From assembly GCA_964036315.1 (NCBI GenBank), contig OZ038509.1:28970968-29034967 (forward strand): a stretch of DNA of 64,000 nucleotides, given 5' to 3'. Shown piece by piece: positions 1 to 12,557 of the stretch. Made by a program: the position numbers and the translations under genes. This DNA comes from Acanthosepion esculentum (taxonomy: Eukaryota; Mollusca; Cephalopoda; Sepiida; Sepiidae). The stretch's first letter is position 1. Every line of letters begins with the position of its first letter. The notes under the pieces were generated by a model, which saw only the letters and a program-made list of their open reading frames with translations, was not told where the DNA came from and searched no databases.

Positions 1-2380
1 ACAGTTTACACAAAGTTTTATTGCAAATATTAAGTTTTACAAACTTTTGAAAAATATTGAAATTTCAATGCAAATGTAAGCATTTCAAGCTAGTTTTTCA
101 ACGTTAAACACGGTAATTTCAAATTTGAATATGCTGTTTGAAATCATTAGAAAACCAATAAAATTATTGAAAATCGATATGGTATCGATCAGAAAATATT
201 GTTTTTGACTATTTCCAACAGTTTATACAAAGTTTTATTGCAAATATTAAGTTTTACAAACTTTTGAAAAATATTGAAATTTCAATGCAAAAGCAAGCAA
301 TTCAAGCAACTTTTCAAGGTCAAACACGGTAAATTCAAATGTGAATATGTATTTTGAAATCATTAGAAAACCAATAAAATTATTGAAAATCGATATGGTA
401 TCGATCAGAAAATATTGTTTTTGACAATTTCCAACAGTTTACACAAAGTTTTATTGCAAATATTAAGTTTTACAAACTTTTGAAAAATATTGAATTTTCA
501 ATGCAAAAGTAAGCATTTCAAGCTAGTTTTTCAACGTTAAACACGGTAGTTTAAAATTTGAATATGCTGTTTGAAATCATTAGAAAACCAATAAAATTAT
601 TGAAAATCGATATGGTATCGATCAGAAAATATTGTTTTTGACAATTTCCAACAGTTTACACAAAGTTTTATTGCAAATATTAAGTTTTACAAACTTTTGA
701 AAATATTGAATTTTCAATGCAAAAGTAAGCATTTCAAGCTAGTTTTTCAACGTTAAACACGGTAGTTTCAAATTTGAATATGCTGTTTGAAATCATTAGA
801 AAACCAATAAAATTATTGAAAATCGATATGGTATCGATCAGAAAATATTGTTTTTGACAATTTCCAACAGTTTTCGCAAAGTTTTATTGCAAATATTAAG
901 TTTTACAAACATTTGAAAATATTGAACTTTCAATGCAAAAGTAAGCATTTCAAGTTAGTTTTTCAACGTTAAACACGGTAATTTCAAATTTGAATATGCT
1001 GTATAAATCATTAGAAAACCAATAAAATTATTGAAAATCGATATGGTATCGATCAGAAAATATTGTTTTTGACAATTTCCAACAGTTTACACAAAGTTTT
1101 ATTGCAAAAATTAAGTTTTACAAACTTTTGAAAAATATTGAATTTTCAATGCAAAAGTAAGCATTTCAAGCTAGTTTTTCAACGTTGAACACGGTAATTT
1201 CAAATTTTAATATGCTGTTTGAAATCATTAGAAAAACAATAAAATTATTGAAAATCGATATGGCATCGATCAGAAAATATTGTTTTTGACAATTTCCAAC
1301 ATTTTACACAAAGTTTTATTGCAAATATTAAGTTTTACAAACTTTTGAAAAATATTGAATTTTCAATGCAAAAGTAAGCATTTCAAGCTAGTTTTTCAAC
1401 GTTAAACACGGTAGTTTAAAATTTGAATATGCTGTTTGAAATCATTAGAAAACCAATAAAATTATTGAAAATCGATATGGTATCGATCAGAAAATATTGT
1501 TTTTGACAATTTCCAACAGTTTACACAAAGTTTTATTGCAAATATTAAGTTTTACAAACTTTTGAAAATATTGAATTTTCAATGCAAAAGTAAGCATTTC
1601 AAGCTAGTTTTTCAACGTTAAACACGGTAATTTCAAATTTGAATATGCTGTTTGAAATCATTAGAAAACCAATAAAATTATTGAAAATCGATATGGTATC
1701 GATCAGAAAATATTGTTTTTGACAATTTCCAACAGTTTATACAAAGTTTTATTGCAAATATTAAGTTTTACAAACTTTTGAAAAATATTGAAATTTCAAT
1801 GCAAAAGCAAGCAATTCAAGCTACTTTTCAACGTTAAACACGGTAATTTCAAATTTGAATAAGCTGTTTGAAATCATTAGAAAACCAATAAAATTATTGA
1901 AAATCGACATGGTATCGATCAGAAAATTTTGTTTTTGACAATTTCCAACAGTTTACACATAGTTTTATTGCAAATATTAAGTTTTACAAACTTTTGAAAA
2001 ATATTGAATTTTCAATGCAAAAGTAAGCATTTCAAGCTAGTTTTTCAACGTTAAACACGGTAATTTCAAATTTGAATATGCTGTTTGAAATCATTAGAAA
2101 ACCAATAAAATTATTGAGAATCGATATGGTATCGATCAGAAAATATTGTTTTTGACAATTTCCAACAGTTTACACAAAGTTTTATTGCAAATATTAAGTT
2201 TTACAAACTTTTGAAAAATATTGAAATTTCAATGCAAAAGCAAGCAATTCAAGCAACTTTTCAACGTTAAACACGGTAATTTCAAATGTGAATATGCAGT
2301 TTGAAATCATTAGAAAACCAATAAAATTATTGAAAATCGATATGGTATCGATCAGAAAATATTGTTTTTGACAATTTCCA
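1..2380 (+). repeat. Left flank-type segment, monomers 1-11
   Basis: There are eleven monomers (starts 1, 218, 434, 651, 867, 1082, 1299, 1516, 1732, 1948, 2165) with no D, E, G, N or F subtype. The rare types are B with caagcaac and gtcaaac (218), gtagtttaaaa (434, 1299), T with acatttg, aagttag and ctgtataaatc (867, only 215 bp), and a tttaatatg, aaaacaataaaa, ggcatcg copy (1082). The 218 type reappears at 42878, the 867 type at 34434 and 42663, and the 1082 type at 33567 and 41796. This segment therefore belongs with the right-hand flank rather than with the adjacent core. Confidence 0.85.
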
Positions 2381-5300
2381 ACAGTTTACACAAAGTTTTA
2401 TTGCAAATATTAAGTTTTACAAACTTTTGAAATATATTGAATTTTCAATGCAAAAGTCCGCATTTCAAGCTAGGTTTTCAACGTTAAACACGGTAGTTTC
2501 AAATTTGAATATGCTGTTTGAAATCATTAGAAAACCAATAAAATTATTGAAAATCGATATGGTATCGATCAGAAAATATTGTTTTTGACAATTTCCAACA
2601 ATTTTCGCAAAGTTTTATTGCAAATATTAAGTTTTACAAACTTTTGAAAATATTGAAATTTCAATGCAAAAGCAAGCAATTCAAGCTACTTTTAAACGTT
2701 AAACACGGTAATTTCAAATGTGAATATGCAGTTTGAAATCATTAGAAAATCAATAAAATTATTGAGAATCGATATGGTATCGATCAGAAAATATGGTTTT
2801 GACAATTTCCAAAAGTTTACACAAAGTTTTATTGCAAATATTAAGTTTTACAAAGTTTTGGAAAATATTGAAATTTCAATGCAAAAGTAAGCATTTCAAG
2901 CTAGTTTTTCAACGTTAAACACGGTAATTTCAAATTTGAATATGCTGTTCGAAATCATTAGAAAACAAATAAAATTATTGAAAATCGATATGGTATCGAT
3001 CAGAAAATATTGTTTTTGACAATTTCCAACAGTTTACACAAAGTTTTATTGCAAATATTAAGTTTTACAAACTTTGGAAAAATATTGAATTTTCAATGCA
3101 AAAGTAACTATTTCAAGCTAGTTTTTCAACGTTAAACACGGTAATTTCAAATTTTAATATGCTGTTTGAAATCATTAGAAAACCAATAAAATTATTGAAA
3201 ATCGATATGGTATCGATCAGAAAATATTGTTTTTGACTATTTCCAACAGTTTACACAAAGTTTTATTGCAAATATTAAGTTTTACAAACTTTTGAAAAAT
3301 ATTGAAATTTCAATGCAAAAGTAAGCATTTCAAGCTAGTTTTTCAACGTTAAACACGGTAATTTCAAATTTGAATATGCTGTTTGAAATCATTAGAAAAC
3401 CAATAAAATTATTGAAAATCGATATGGTATCGATCAGAAAATATTGTTTCTGACAATTTCCAACAGTTTATACAAAATTTTATTGCAAATATTAAGTTTT
3501 ACAAACTTTTGAAAAATATTGAAATTACAATGCAAAAGCAAGCAATTCAAGCTACTTTTCATCGTTAAACACGGTAATTTCAAATTTGAATATGCTGTTT
3601 GAAATCATTAGAAAAACAATGAAATTATTGAAAATCGATATGGTATCGATCAGAAAATATTGTTTTTGACTATTTCCAACAGTTTATAAAAAGTTTTATT
3701 GCAAATATTAAGTTTTACAAACTTTTGAAAAATATTGAAATTTCAATGCAAAAGCAAGCAATTCAAGCTAGTTTTCAACGTTAAACACGGTAATTTCAAA
3801 TGTGAATATGCAGTTTGAAATCATTAGAAAACCAATAAAATTATTGAAAATCGATATGGTATCGATCAGAAAATATTGTTTTTGACAATTTCCAACAGTT
3901 TACACAAAGTTTTATTGCAAATATTAAGTTTTACAAACTTTTGAAAAATATTGAATTTTCAATGCAAAAGTAAGCATTTCAAGCTAGTTTTTCAACGTTA
4001 AACACGGTAATTTCAAATTTGAATATGCTGTTTGAAATCATTAGAAAAACAATGAAATTATTGAAAATCGATATGGTATCGATCAGAAAATATTGTTTTT
4101 GACTATTTCCAACAGTTTATAAAAAGTTTTATTGCAAATATTAAGTTTTACAAACTTTTGAAAAATATTGAAATTTCAATGCAAAAGCAAGCAATTCAAG
4201 CTACTTTTCAACGTTAAACACGGTAATTTCAAATGTGAATATGCAGTTTGAAATCATTAGAAAACCAATAAAATTATTGAAAATCGATATGGTATCGATC
4301 AGAAAATATTGTTTTTGACAATTTCCAACAGTTTACACAAAGTTTTATTGCAAATATTAAGTTTTACAAACTTTTGAAAAATATTGAAATTTCAATGCAA
4401 AAGTAAGCATTTCAAGCTAGTTTTTCAACGTTAAACACGGTAATTTCAAATTTGAATATGCTGTTTGAAATCATTAGAAAACCAATAAAATTATTGAAAA
4501 TCGATATGGTATCGATCAGAAAATATTGTTTTTGACAATTTCCAACAGTTTACACAAAGTTTTATTGCAAATATTAAGTTTTACAAACTTTTGAAAAATA
4601 TTGAAATTTCAATGCAAAAGGAAGCAATTCAAGCTACTTTTCAACGTTAAACACGGTAATTTCAAATGTGAATATGCAGTTTGAAATCATTAGAAAACCA
4701 ATAAAATTATTGAAAATCGATATGGTATCGATCAGAAAATATTGTTTTTGACAATTTCCAACAGTTTACACAAAGTTTTATTGCAAATATTAAGTTTTAC
4801 AAACTTTTGAAAAATATTGAAATTTCAATGCAAAAGTCAGCATTTCAAGCTAGTTTTTCAACGTTAAACACGGTAATTTCAAATTTGAATATGCTGTTTG
4901 AAATCATTAGAAAACCAATATAATTATTGAAAATCGATATGGTATCGATCAGAAAATATTGTTTTTGACAATTTCCAAAAGTTTACACGAAGTTTTATTG
5001 CAAATATTAAGTTTTACAAAGTTTTGAAAAATATTGAAATTTCAATGCAAAAGTAAGCATTTCAAGCTAGTTTTTCAACGTTAAACACGGTAATTTCAAA
5101 TTTGAATATGCTGTTTGAAATCATTAGAAAACCAATAAAATTATTGAAAATCGATATGGTATCGATCAGAAAATATTGTTTTTGACAATTTCCAACAGTT
5201 TACACAAAGTTTTATTGCAAATATTAAGTTTTACAAACTTTTGAAAAATATTGAATTTTCAATGCAAAAGTAAGCATTTCAAGCTAGTTTTTCAACGTTA

Positions 5301-5627
5301 AACACGGTAATTTCAAATTTGAATATGCTGTTTGAAATCATTAGAAAAACAATGAAATTATTGAAAATCGATATGGTATCGATCAGAAAATATAGTTTTT
5401 GACTATTTCCAACAGTTTATAAAAAGTTTTATTGCAAATATTAAGTTTTACAAACTTTTGAAAAATATTGAAATTTCAATGCAAAAGGAAGCAATTCAAG
5501 CTACTTTTCAACGTTAAACACGGTAATTTCAAATGTGAATATGCAGTTTGAAATCATTAGAAAACCAATAAAATTATTGAAAATCGATATGGTATCGATC
5601 AGAAAATATTGTTTTTGACAATTTCCA
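2381..5627 (+). repeat. Higher-order unit, 15 monomers (3247 bp), copy 1
   Basis: Rare markers define this unit: gaaatatattg with gtccgcatttc and ctaggttttc (2381), acaattttcgc with tttaaacg, aaatcaataaaa and aaatatggttttg (2598, at 214 bp one of the two shortest monomers), aaaagtttac with gttcgaaatc (2812), actttggaaaaat with gtaactatttc (3029), a copy ending tttctgac (3246), and acaaaattttat with gaaattac and catcg (3463). D-E-A-G, N, F, D and an E/G hybrid follow. All recur 3247 bp downstream. One difference noted is gtcagcatttc here (about 4837) against gtaagcatttc in copy 2. Confidence 0.92.
3895..4760 (+). repeat. Core tetramer cassette D-E-A-G (866 bp), first copy
   Basis: Four monomers form a recurring cassette. 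D (3895) has gaattttc and aacaatgaaattattg and is followed by gactatttcc. E (4112) starts acagtttataaaaag and has the B middle block. A (4328) is canonical. G (4545) has the B block with ggaagcaattc. The lengths 217+216+217+216 give 866 bp. The same order recurs starting at 7359, 10826, 12775, 17107, 19923, 31618 and 39847, and with a slightly altered A (tatactg, aataaactt) at 30535 and 36382. This is the nearest thing to a basic higher-order unit in the core. It is absent before about 3.4 kb and after about 40.7 kb. Confidence 0.9.
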
Positions 5628-8600
5628 ACAGTTTACACAAAGTTTTATTGCAAATATTAAGTTTTACAAACTTTTGAAATATATTGAATTTTCAATGCAA
5701 AAGTCCGCATTTCAAGCTAGGTTTTCAACGTTAAACACGGTAGTTTCAAATTTGAATATGCTGTTTGAAATCATTAGAAAACCAATAAAATTATTGAAAA
5801 TCGATATGGTATCGATCAGAAAATATTGTTTTTGACAATTTCCAACAATTTTCGCAAAGTTTTATTGCAAATATTAAGTTTTACAAACTTTTGAAAATAT
5901 TGAAATTTCAATGCAAAAGCAAGCAATTCAAGCTACTTTTAAACGTTAAACACGGTAATTTCAAATGTGAATATGCAGTTTGAAATCATTAGAAAATCAA
6001 TAAAATTATTGAGAATCGATATGGTATCGATCAGAAAATATGGTTTTGACAATTTCCAAAAGTTTACACAAAGTTTTATTGCAAATATTAAGTTTTACAA
6101 AGTTTTGGAAAATATTGAAATTTCAATGCAAAAGTAAGCATTTCAAGCTAGTTTTTCAACGTTAAACACGGTAATTTCAAATTTGAATATGCTGTTCGAA
6201 ATCATTAGAAAACAAATAAAATTATTGAAAATCGATATGGTATCGATCAGAAAATATTGTTTTTGACAATTTCCAACAGTTTACACAAAGTTTTATTGCA
6301 AATATTAAGTTTTACAAACTTTGGAAAAATATTGAATTTTCAATGCAAAAGTAACTATTTCAAGCTAGTTTTTCAACGTTAAACACGGTAATTTCAAATT
6401 TTAATATGCTGTTTGAAATCATTAGAAAACCAATAAAATTATTGAAAATCGATATGGTATCGATCAGAAAATATTGTTTTTGACTATTTCCAACAGTTTA
6501 CACAAAGTTTTATTGCAAATATTAAGTTTTACAAACTTTTGAAAAATATTGAAATTTCAATGCAAAAGTAAGCATTTCAAGCTAGTTTTTCAACGTTAAA
6601 CACGGTAATTTCAAATTTGAATATGCTGTTTGAAATCATTAGAAAACCAATAAAATTATTGAAAATCGATATGGTATCGATCAGAAAATATTGTTTCTGA
6701 CAATTTCCAACAGTTTATACAAAATTTTATTGCAAATATTAAGTTTTACAAACTTTTGAAAAATATTGAAATTACAATGCAAAAGCAAGCAATTCAAGCT
6801 ACTTTTCATCGTTAAACACGGTAATTTCAAATTTGAATATGCTGTTTGAAATCATTAGAAAAACAATGAAATTATTGAAAATCGATATGGTATCGATCAG
6901 AAAATATTGTTTTTGACTATTTCCAACAGTTTATAAAAAGTTTTATTGCAAATATTAAGTTTTACAAACTTTTGAAAAATATTGAAATTTCAATGCAAAA
7001 GCAAGCAATTCAAGCTAGTTTTCAACGTTAAACACGGTAATTTCAAATGTGAATATGCAGTTTGAAATCATTAGAAAACCAATAAAATTATTGAAAATCG
7101 ATATGGTATCGATCAGAAAATATTGTTTTTGACAATTTCCAACAGTTTACACGAAGTTTTATTGCAAATATTAAGTTTTACAAACTTTTGAAAAATATTG
7201 AAATTTCAATGCAAAAGTAAGCATTTCAAGCTAGTTTTTCAACGTTAAACACGGTAATTTCAAATTTGAATATGCTGTTTGAAATCATTAGAAAACCAAT
7301 AAAATTATTGAAAATCGATATGGTATCGATCAGAAAATATTGTTTTTGACAATTTCCAACAGTTTACACAAAGTTTTATTGCAAATATTAAGTTTTACAA
7401 ACTTTTGAAAAATATTGAATTTTCAATGCAAAAGTAAGCATTTCAAGCTAGTTTTTCAACGTTAAACACGGTAATTTCAAATTTGAATATGCTGTTTGAA
7501 ATCATTAGAAAAACAATGAAATTATTGAAAATCGATATGGTATCGATCAGAAAATATTGTTTTTGACTATTTCCAACAGTTTATAAAAAGTTTTATTGCA
7601 AATATTAAGTTTTACAAACTTTTGAAAAATATTGAAATTTCAATGCAAAAGCAAGCAATTCAAGCTACTTTTCAACGTTAAACACGGTAATTTCAAATGT
7701 GAATATGCAGTTTGAAATCATTAGAAAACCAATAAAATTATTGAAAATCGATATGGTATCGATCAGAAAATATTGTTTTTGACAATTTCCAACAGTTTAC
7801 ACAAAGTTTTATTGCAAATATTAAGTTTTACAAACTTTTGAAAAATATTGAAATTTCAATGCAAAAGTAAGCATTTCAAGCTAGTTTTTCAACGTTAAAC
7901 ACGGTAATTTCAAATTTGAATATGCTGTTTGAAATCATTAGAAAACCAATAAAATTATTGAAAATCGATATGGTATCGATCAGAAAATATTGTTTTTGAC
8001 AATTTCCAACAGTTTACACAAAGTTTTATTGCAAATATTAAGTTTTACAAACTTTTGAAAAATATTGAAATTTCAATGCAAAAGGAAGCAATTCAAGCTA
8101 CTTTTCAACGTTAAACACGGTAATTTCAAATGTGAATATGCAGTTTGAAATCATTAGAAAACCAATAAAATTATTGAAAATCGATATGGTATCGATCAGA
8201 AAATATTGTTTTTGACAATTTCCAACAGTTTACACAAAGTTTTATTGCAAATATTAAGTTTTACAAACTTTTGAAAAATATTGAAATTTCAATGCAAAAG
8301 TAAGCATTTCAAGCTAGTTTTTCAACGTTAAACACGGTAATTTCAAATTTGAATATGCTGTTTGAAATCATTAGAAAACCAATATAATTATTGAAAATCG
8401 ATATGGTATCGATCAGAAAATATTGTTTTTGACAATTTCCAAAAGTTTACACGAAGTTTTATTGCAAATATTAAGTTTTACAAAGTTTTGAAAAATATTG
8501 AAATTTCAATGCAAAAGTAAGCATTTCAAGCTAGTTTTTCAACGTTAAACACGGTAATTTCAAATTTGAATATGCTGTTTGAAATCATTAGAAAACCAAT

Positions 8601-9091
8601 AAAATTATTGAAAATCGATATGGTATCGATCAGAAAATATTGTTTTTGACAATTTCCAACAGTTTACACAAAGTTTTATTGCAAATATTAAGTTTTACAA
8701 ACTTTTGAAAAATATTGAATTTTCAATGCAAAAGTAAGCATTTCAAGCTAGTTTTTCAACGTTAAACACGGTAATTTCAAATTTGAATATGCTGTTTGAA
8801 ATCATTAGAAAAACAATGAAATTATTGAAAATCGATATGGTATCGATCAGAAAATATAGTTTTTGACTATTTCCAACAGTTTATAAAAAGTTTTATTGCA
8901 AATATTAAGTTTTACAAACTTTTGAAAAATATTGAAATTTCAATGCAAAAGGAAGCAATTCAAGCTACTTTTCAACGTTAAACACGGTAATTTCAAATGT
9001 GAATATGCAGTTTGAAATCATTAGAAAACCAATAAAATTATTGAAAATCGATATGGTATCGATCAGAAAATATTGTTTTTGACAATTTCCA
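5628..9091 (+). repeat. Higher-order unit copy 2, 16 monomers (3464 bp)
   Basis: Monomers starting 5628 to 6926 repeat those at 2381 to 3679 with shift 3247. One extra monomer (7142-7358, acacgaag but with caaacttttg) is then present, after which monomers 7359 to 8876 repeat 3895 to 5412 with shift 3464. Copy 2 is therefore copy 1 plus one monomer. The diagnostic variants I checked all match except the added monomer and the gtcagc/gtaagc difference, so the duplication is recent. Confidence 0.92.
7142..7358 (+). repeat. Extra monomer inserted in the 16-mer copy
   Basis: This 217-bp monomer has acacgaag, as in F, but caaacttttg, as in A. It is the single-monomer difference between the 15-mer and 16-mer copies. 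The same combination recurs at 16890-17106, again followed by D-E-A-G, which anchors the 9748-bp long-range repeat. Confidence 0.85.
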
Positions 9092-10608
9092 ACAGTTTAC
9101 ACAAAGTTTTATTGCAAATATTAAGTTTTACAAACTTTTGAAAAATATTGAAATTTCAATGCAAAAGTAAGCATTTCAAGCTAGTTTTTCAACGTTAAAC
9201 ACGGTAATTTGAAATTTGAATATGCTGTTTGAAATCATTAGAAAACCAATATAATTATTGAAAATCGATATGGTATCGATCAGAAAATATTGTTTTTGAC
9301 AATTTCCAACAGTTTACACGAAGTTTTATTGCAAATATTAAGTTTTACAAAGTTTTGAAAAATATTGAAATTTCAATGCAAAAGTAAGCATTTCAAGCTA
9401 GTTTTTCAACGTTAAACACGGTAATTTCAAATTTGAATATGCTGTTTGAAATCATTAGAAAACCAATAAAATTATTGAAAATCGATATGGTATCGATCAG
9501 AAAATATTGTTTTTGACAATTTCCAACAGTTTACACAAAGTTTTATTGCAAATATTAAGTTTTACAAACTTTTGAAAAATATTGAATTTTCAATGCAAAA
9601 GTAAGCATTTCAAGCTAGTTTTTCAACGTTAAACACGGTAATTTCAAATTTGAATATGCTGTTTGAAATCATTAGAAAAACAATGAAATTATTGAAAATC
9701 GATATGGTATCGATCAGAAAATATAGTTTTTGACTATTTCCAACAGTTTATAAAAAGTTTTATTGCAAATATTAAGTTTTACAAACTTTTGAAAAATATT
9801 GAAATTTCAATGCAAAAGCAAGCAATTCAAGCTACTTTTCAACGTTAAACACGGTAATTTCAAATGTGAATATGCAGTTTGAAATCATTAGAAAACCAAT
9901 AAAATTATTGAAAATCGATATGGTATCGATCAGAAAATATTGTTTTTGACAATTTCCAACAGTTTACACGAAGTTTTATTGCAAATATTAAGTTTTACAA
10001 AGTTTTGAAAAATATTGAAATTTCAATGCAAAAGTAAGCATTTCAAGCTAGTTTTTCAACGTTAAACACGGTAATTTCAAATTTGAATATGCTGTTTGAA
10101 ATCATTAGAAAACCAATAAAATTATTGAAAATCGATATGGTATCGATCAGAAAATATTGTTTTTGACAATTTCCAACAGTTTACACAAAGTTTTATTGCA
10201 AATATTAAGTTTTACAAACTTTTGAAAAATATTGAATTTTCAATGCAAAAGTAAGCATTTCAAGCTAGTTTTTCAACGTTAAACACGGTAATTTCAAATT
10301 TGAATATGCTGTTTGAAATCATTAGAAAAACAATGAAATTATTGAAAATCGATATGGTATCGATCAGAAAATATTGTTTTTGACTATTTCCAACAGTTTA
10401 TAAAAAGTTTTATTGCAAATATTAAGTTTTACAAACTTTTGAAAAATATTGAAATTTCAATGCAAAAGCAAGCAATTCAAGCTACTTTTCAACGTTAAAC
10501 ACGGTAATTTCAAATGTGAATATGCAGTTTGAAATCATTAGAAAACCAATAAAATTATTGAAAATCGATATGGTATCGATCAGAAAATATTGTTTTTGAC
10601 AATTTCCA
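9092..10608 (+). repeat. N then F-D-E, F-D-E run (7 monomers)
   Basis: Starts are 9092 (N, with unusual taatttgaaatttg), 9309 F, 9526 D (atatag), 9743 E, 9959 F, 10176 D and 10393 E. Two F-D-E trimers in direct succession suggest a local 650-bp duplication. This run lies between the 16-mer copy and the 9-mer pair. Confidence 0.85.
9959..10608 (+). repeat. Core trimer cassette F-D-E (650 bp), representative copy
   Basis: F (9959) carries acacgaag and caaagttttg, D (10176) has gaattttc and aacaatgaaatt, and E (10393) starts acagtttataaaaag. F-D-E recurs at 4978, 8442, 9309, 18190, 29668, 30318 (with acacgatg), 31401, 35515, 36165 and 37248, in some copies with atatag after D and ggaagc in E. 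The caaagttttg change in F destroys the AAGTTT/AAACTT dyad. F is most often preceded by N (ccaatataatt) or G, giving the longer string G-N-F-D-E. Together with D-E-A-G, this cassette accounts for most of the 3.9-40 kb core. Confidence 0.88.
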
Positions 10609-12557
10609 ACAGTTTACACAAAGTTTTATTGCAAATATTAAGTTTTACAAACTTTTGAAAAATATTGAAATTTCAATGCAAAAGTAAGCATTTCAAGCTA
10701 GTTTTTCAACGTTAAACACGGTAATTTCAAATTTGAATATGCTGTTTGAAATCATTAGAAAACCAATAAAATTATTGAAAATCGATATGGTATCGATCAG
10801 AAAATATTGTTTTTGACAATTTCCAACAGTTTACACAAAGTTTTATTGCAAATATTAAGTTTTACAAACTTTTGAAAAATATTGAATTTTCAATGCAAAA
10901 GTAAGCATTTCAAGCTAGTTTTTCAACGTTAAACACGGTAATTTCAAATTTGAATATGCTGTTTGAAATCATTAGAAAAACAATGAAATTATTGAAAATC
11001 GATATGGTATCGATCAGAAAATATTGTTTTTGACTATTTCCAACAGTTTATAAAAAGTTTTATTGCAAATATTAAGTTTTACAAACTTTTGAAAAATATT
11101 GAAATTTCAATGCAAAAGCAAGCAATTCAAGCTACTTTTCAACGTTAAACACGGTAATTTCAAATGTGAATATGCAGTTTGAAATCATTAGAAAACCAAT
11201 AAAATTATTGAAAATCGATATGGTATCGATCAGAAAATATTGTTTTTGACAATTTCCAACAGTTTACACAAAGTTTTATTGCAAATATTAAGTTTTACAA
11301 ACTTTTGAAAAATATTGAAATTTCAATGCAAAAGTAAGCATTTCAAGCTAGTTTTTCAACGTTAAACACGGTAATTTCAAATTTGAATATGCTGTTTGAA
11401 ATCATTAGAAAACCAATAAAATTATTGAAAATCGATATGGTATCGATCAGAAAATATTGTTTTTGACAATTTCCAACAGTTTACACAAAGTTTTATTGCA
11501 AATATTAAGTTTTACAAACTTTTGAAAAATATTGAAATTTCAATGCAAAAGGAAGCAATTCAAGCTACTTTTCAACGTTAAACACGGTAATTTCAAATGT
11601 GAATATGCAGTTTGAAATCATTAGAAAACCAATAAAATTATTGAAAATCGATATGGTATCGATCAGAAAATATTGTTTTTGACAATTTCCAACAGTTTAC
11701 ACAAAGTTTTATTGCAAATATTAAGTTTTACAAACTTTTGAAAAATATTGAAATTTCAATGCAAAAGTAACCATTTCAAGCTAGTTTTTCAACGTTAAAC
11801 ACGGTAATTTCAAATTTGAATATGCTGTTTGAAATCATTAGAAAACCAATAAAATTATTGAAAATCGATATGGTATCGATCAGAAAATATTGTTTCTGAC
11901 AATTTCCAACAGTTTATACAAAATTTTATTGCAAATATTAAGTTTTACAAACTTTTGAAAAATATTGAAATTACAATGCAAAAGCAAGCAATTCAAGCTA
12001 CTTTTCATCGTTAAACACGGTAATTTCAAATTTGAATATGCTGTTTGAAATCATTAGAAAACCAATAAAATTATTGAAAGTCGATATGGTATCGATCAGA
12101 AAATATTGTTTTTGACAATTTCCAACAGTTTACACAAAGTTTTATTGCAAATATTAAGTTTTACAAACTTTTGAAAAATATTGAAATTTCAATGCAAAAG
12201 TAAGCATTTCAAGCTAGTTTTTCAACGTTAAACACGGTAATTTCAAATTTGAATATGCTGTTTGAAATCATTAGAAAACCAATAAAATTATTGAAAATCG
12301 ATATGGTATCGATCAGAAAATATTGTTTTTGACTATATCCAACAGTTTATACAAAGTTTTATTGCAAATATTATGTTTTACAAACTTTTGAAAAATATTG
12401 AAATTTCAATGCAAAAGCAAGCAATTCAAGCTACTTTTCAACGTTAAACATCGTAATTTCAAATGTGAATATGCAGTTTGAAATCATTAGAAAACCAATA
12501 AAATTATTGAAAATCGATATGGTATCGATCAGAAAATATTGTTTTTGACAATTTCCA
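10609..12557 (+). repeat. 9-mer higher-order unit (1949 bp), copy 1
   Basis: The order is A (10609), D, E, A, G (11476), gtaaccatttc copy ending tttctgac (11692), acaaaattttat/gaaattac/catcg copy ending with gaaagtcgatatgg (11909), A followed by gactatatcc (12125), and J with attatgtttt and aacatcg (12342). Every one of these recurs 1949 bp downstream. The taacc-catcg-A-J run also occurs at 20789 and 25770, so it is older than this tandem pair. Confidence 0.92.
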
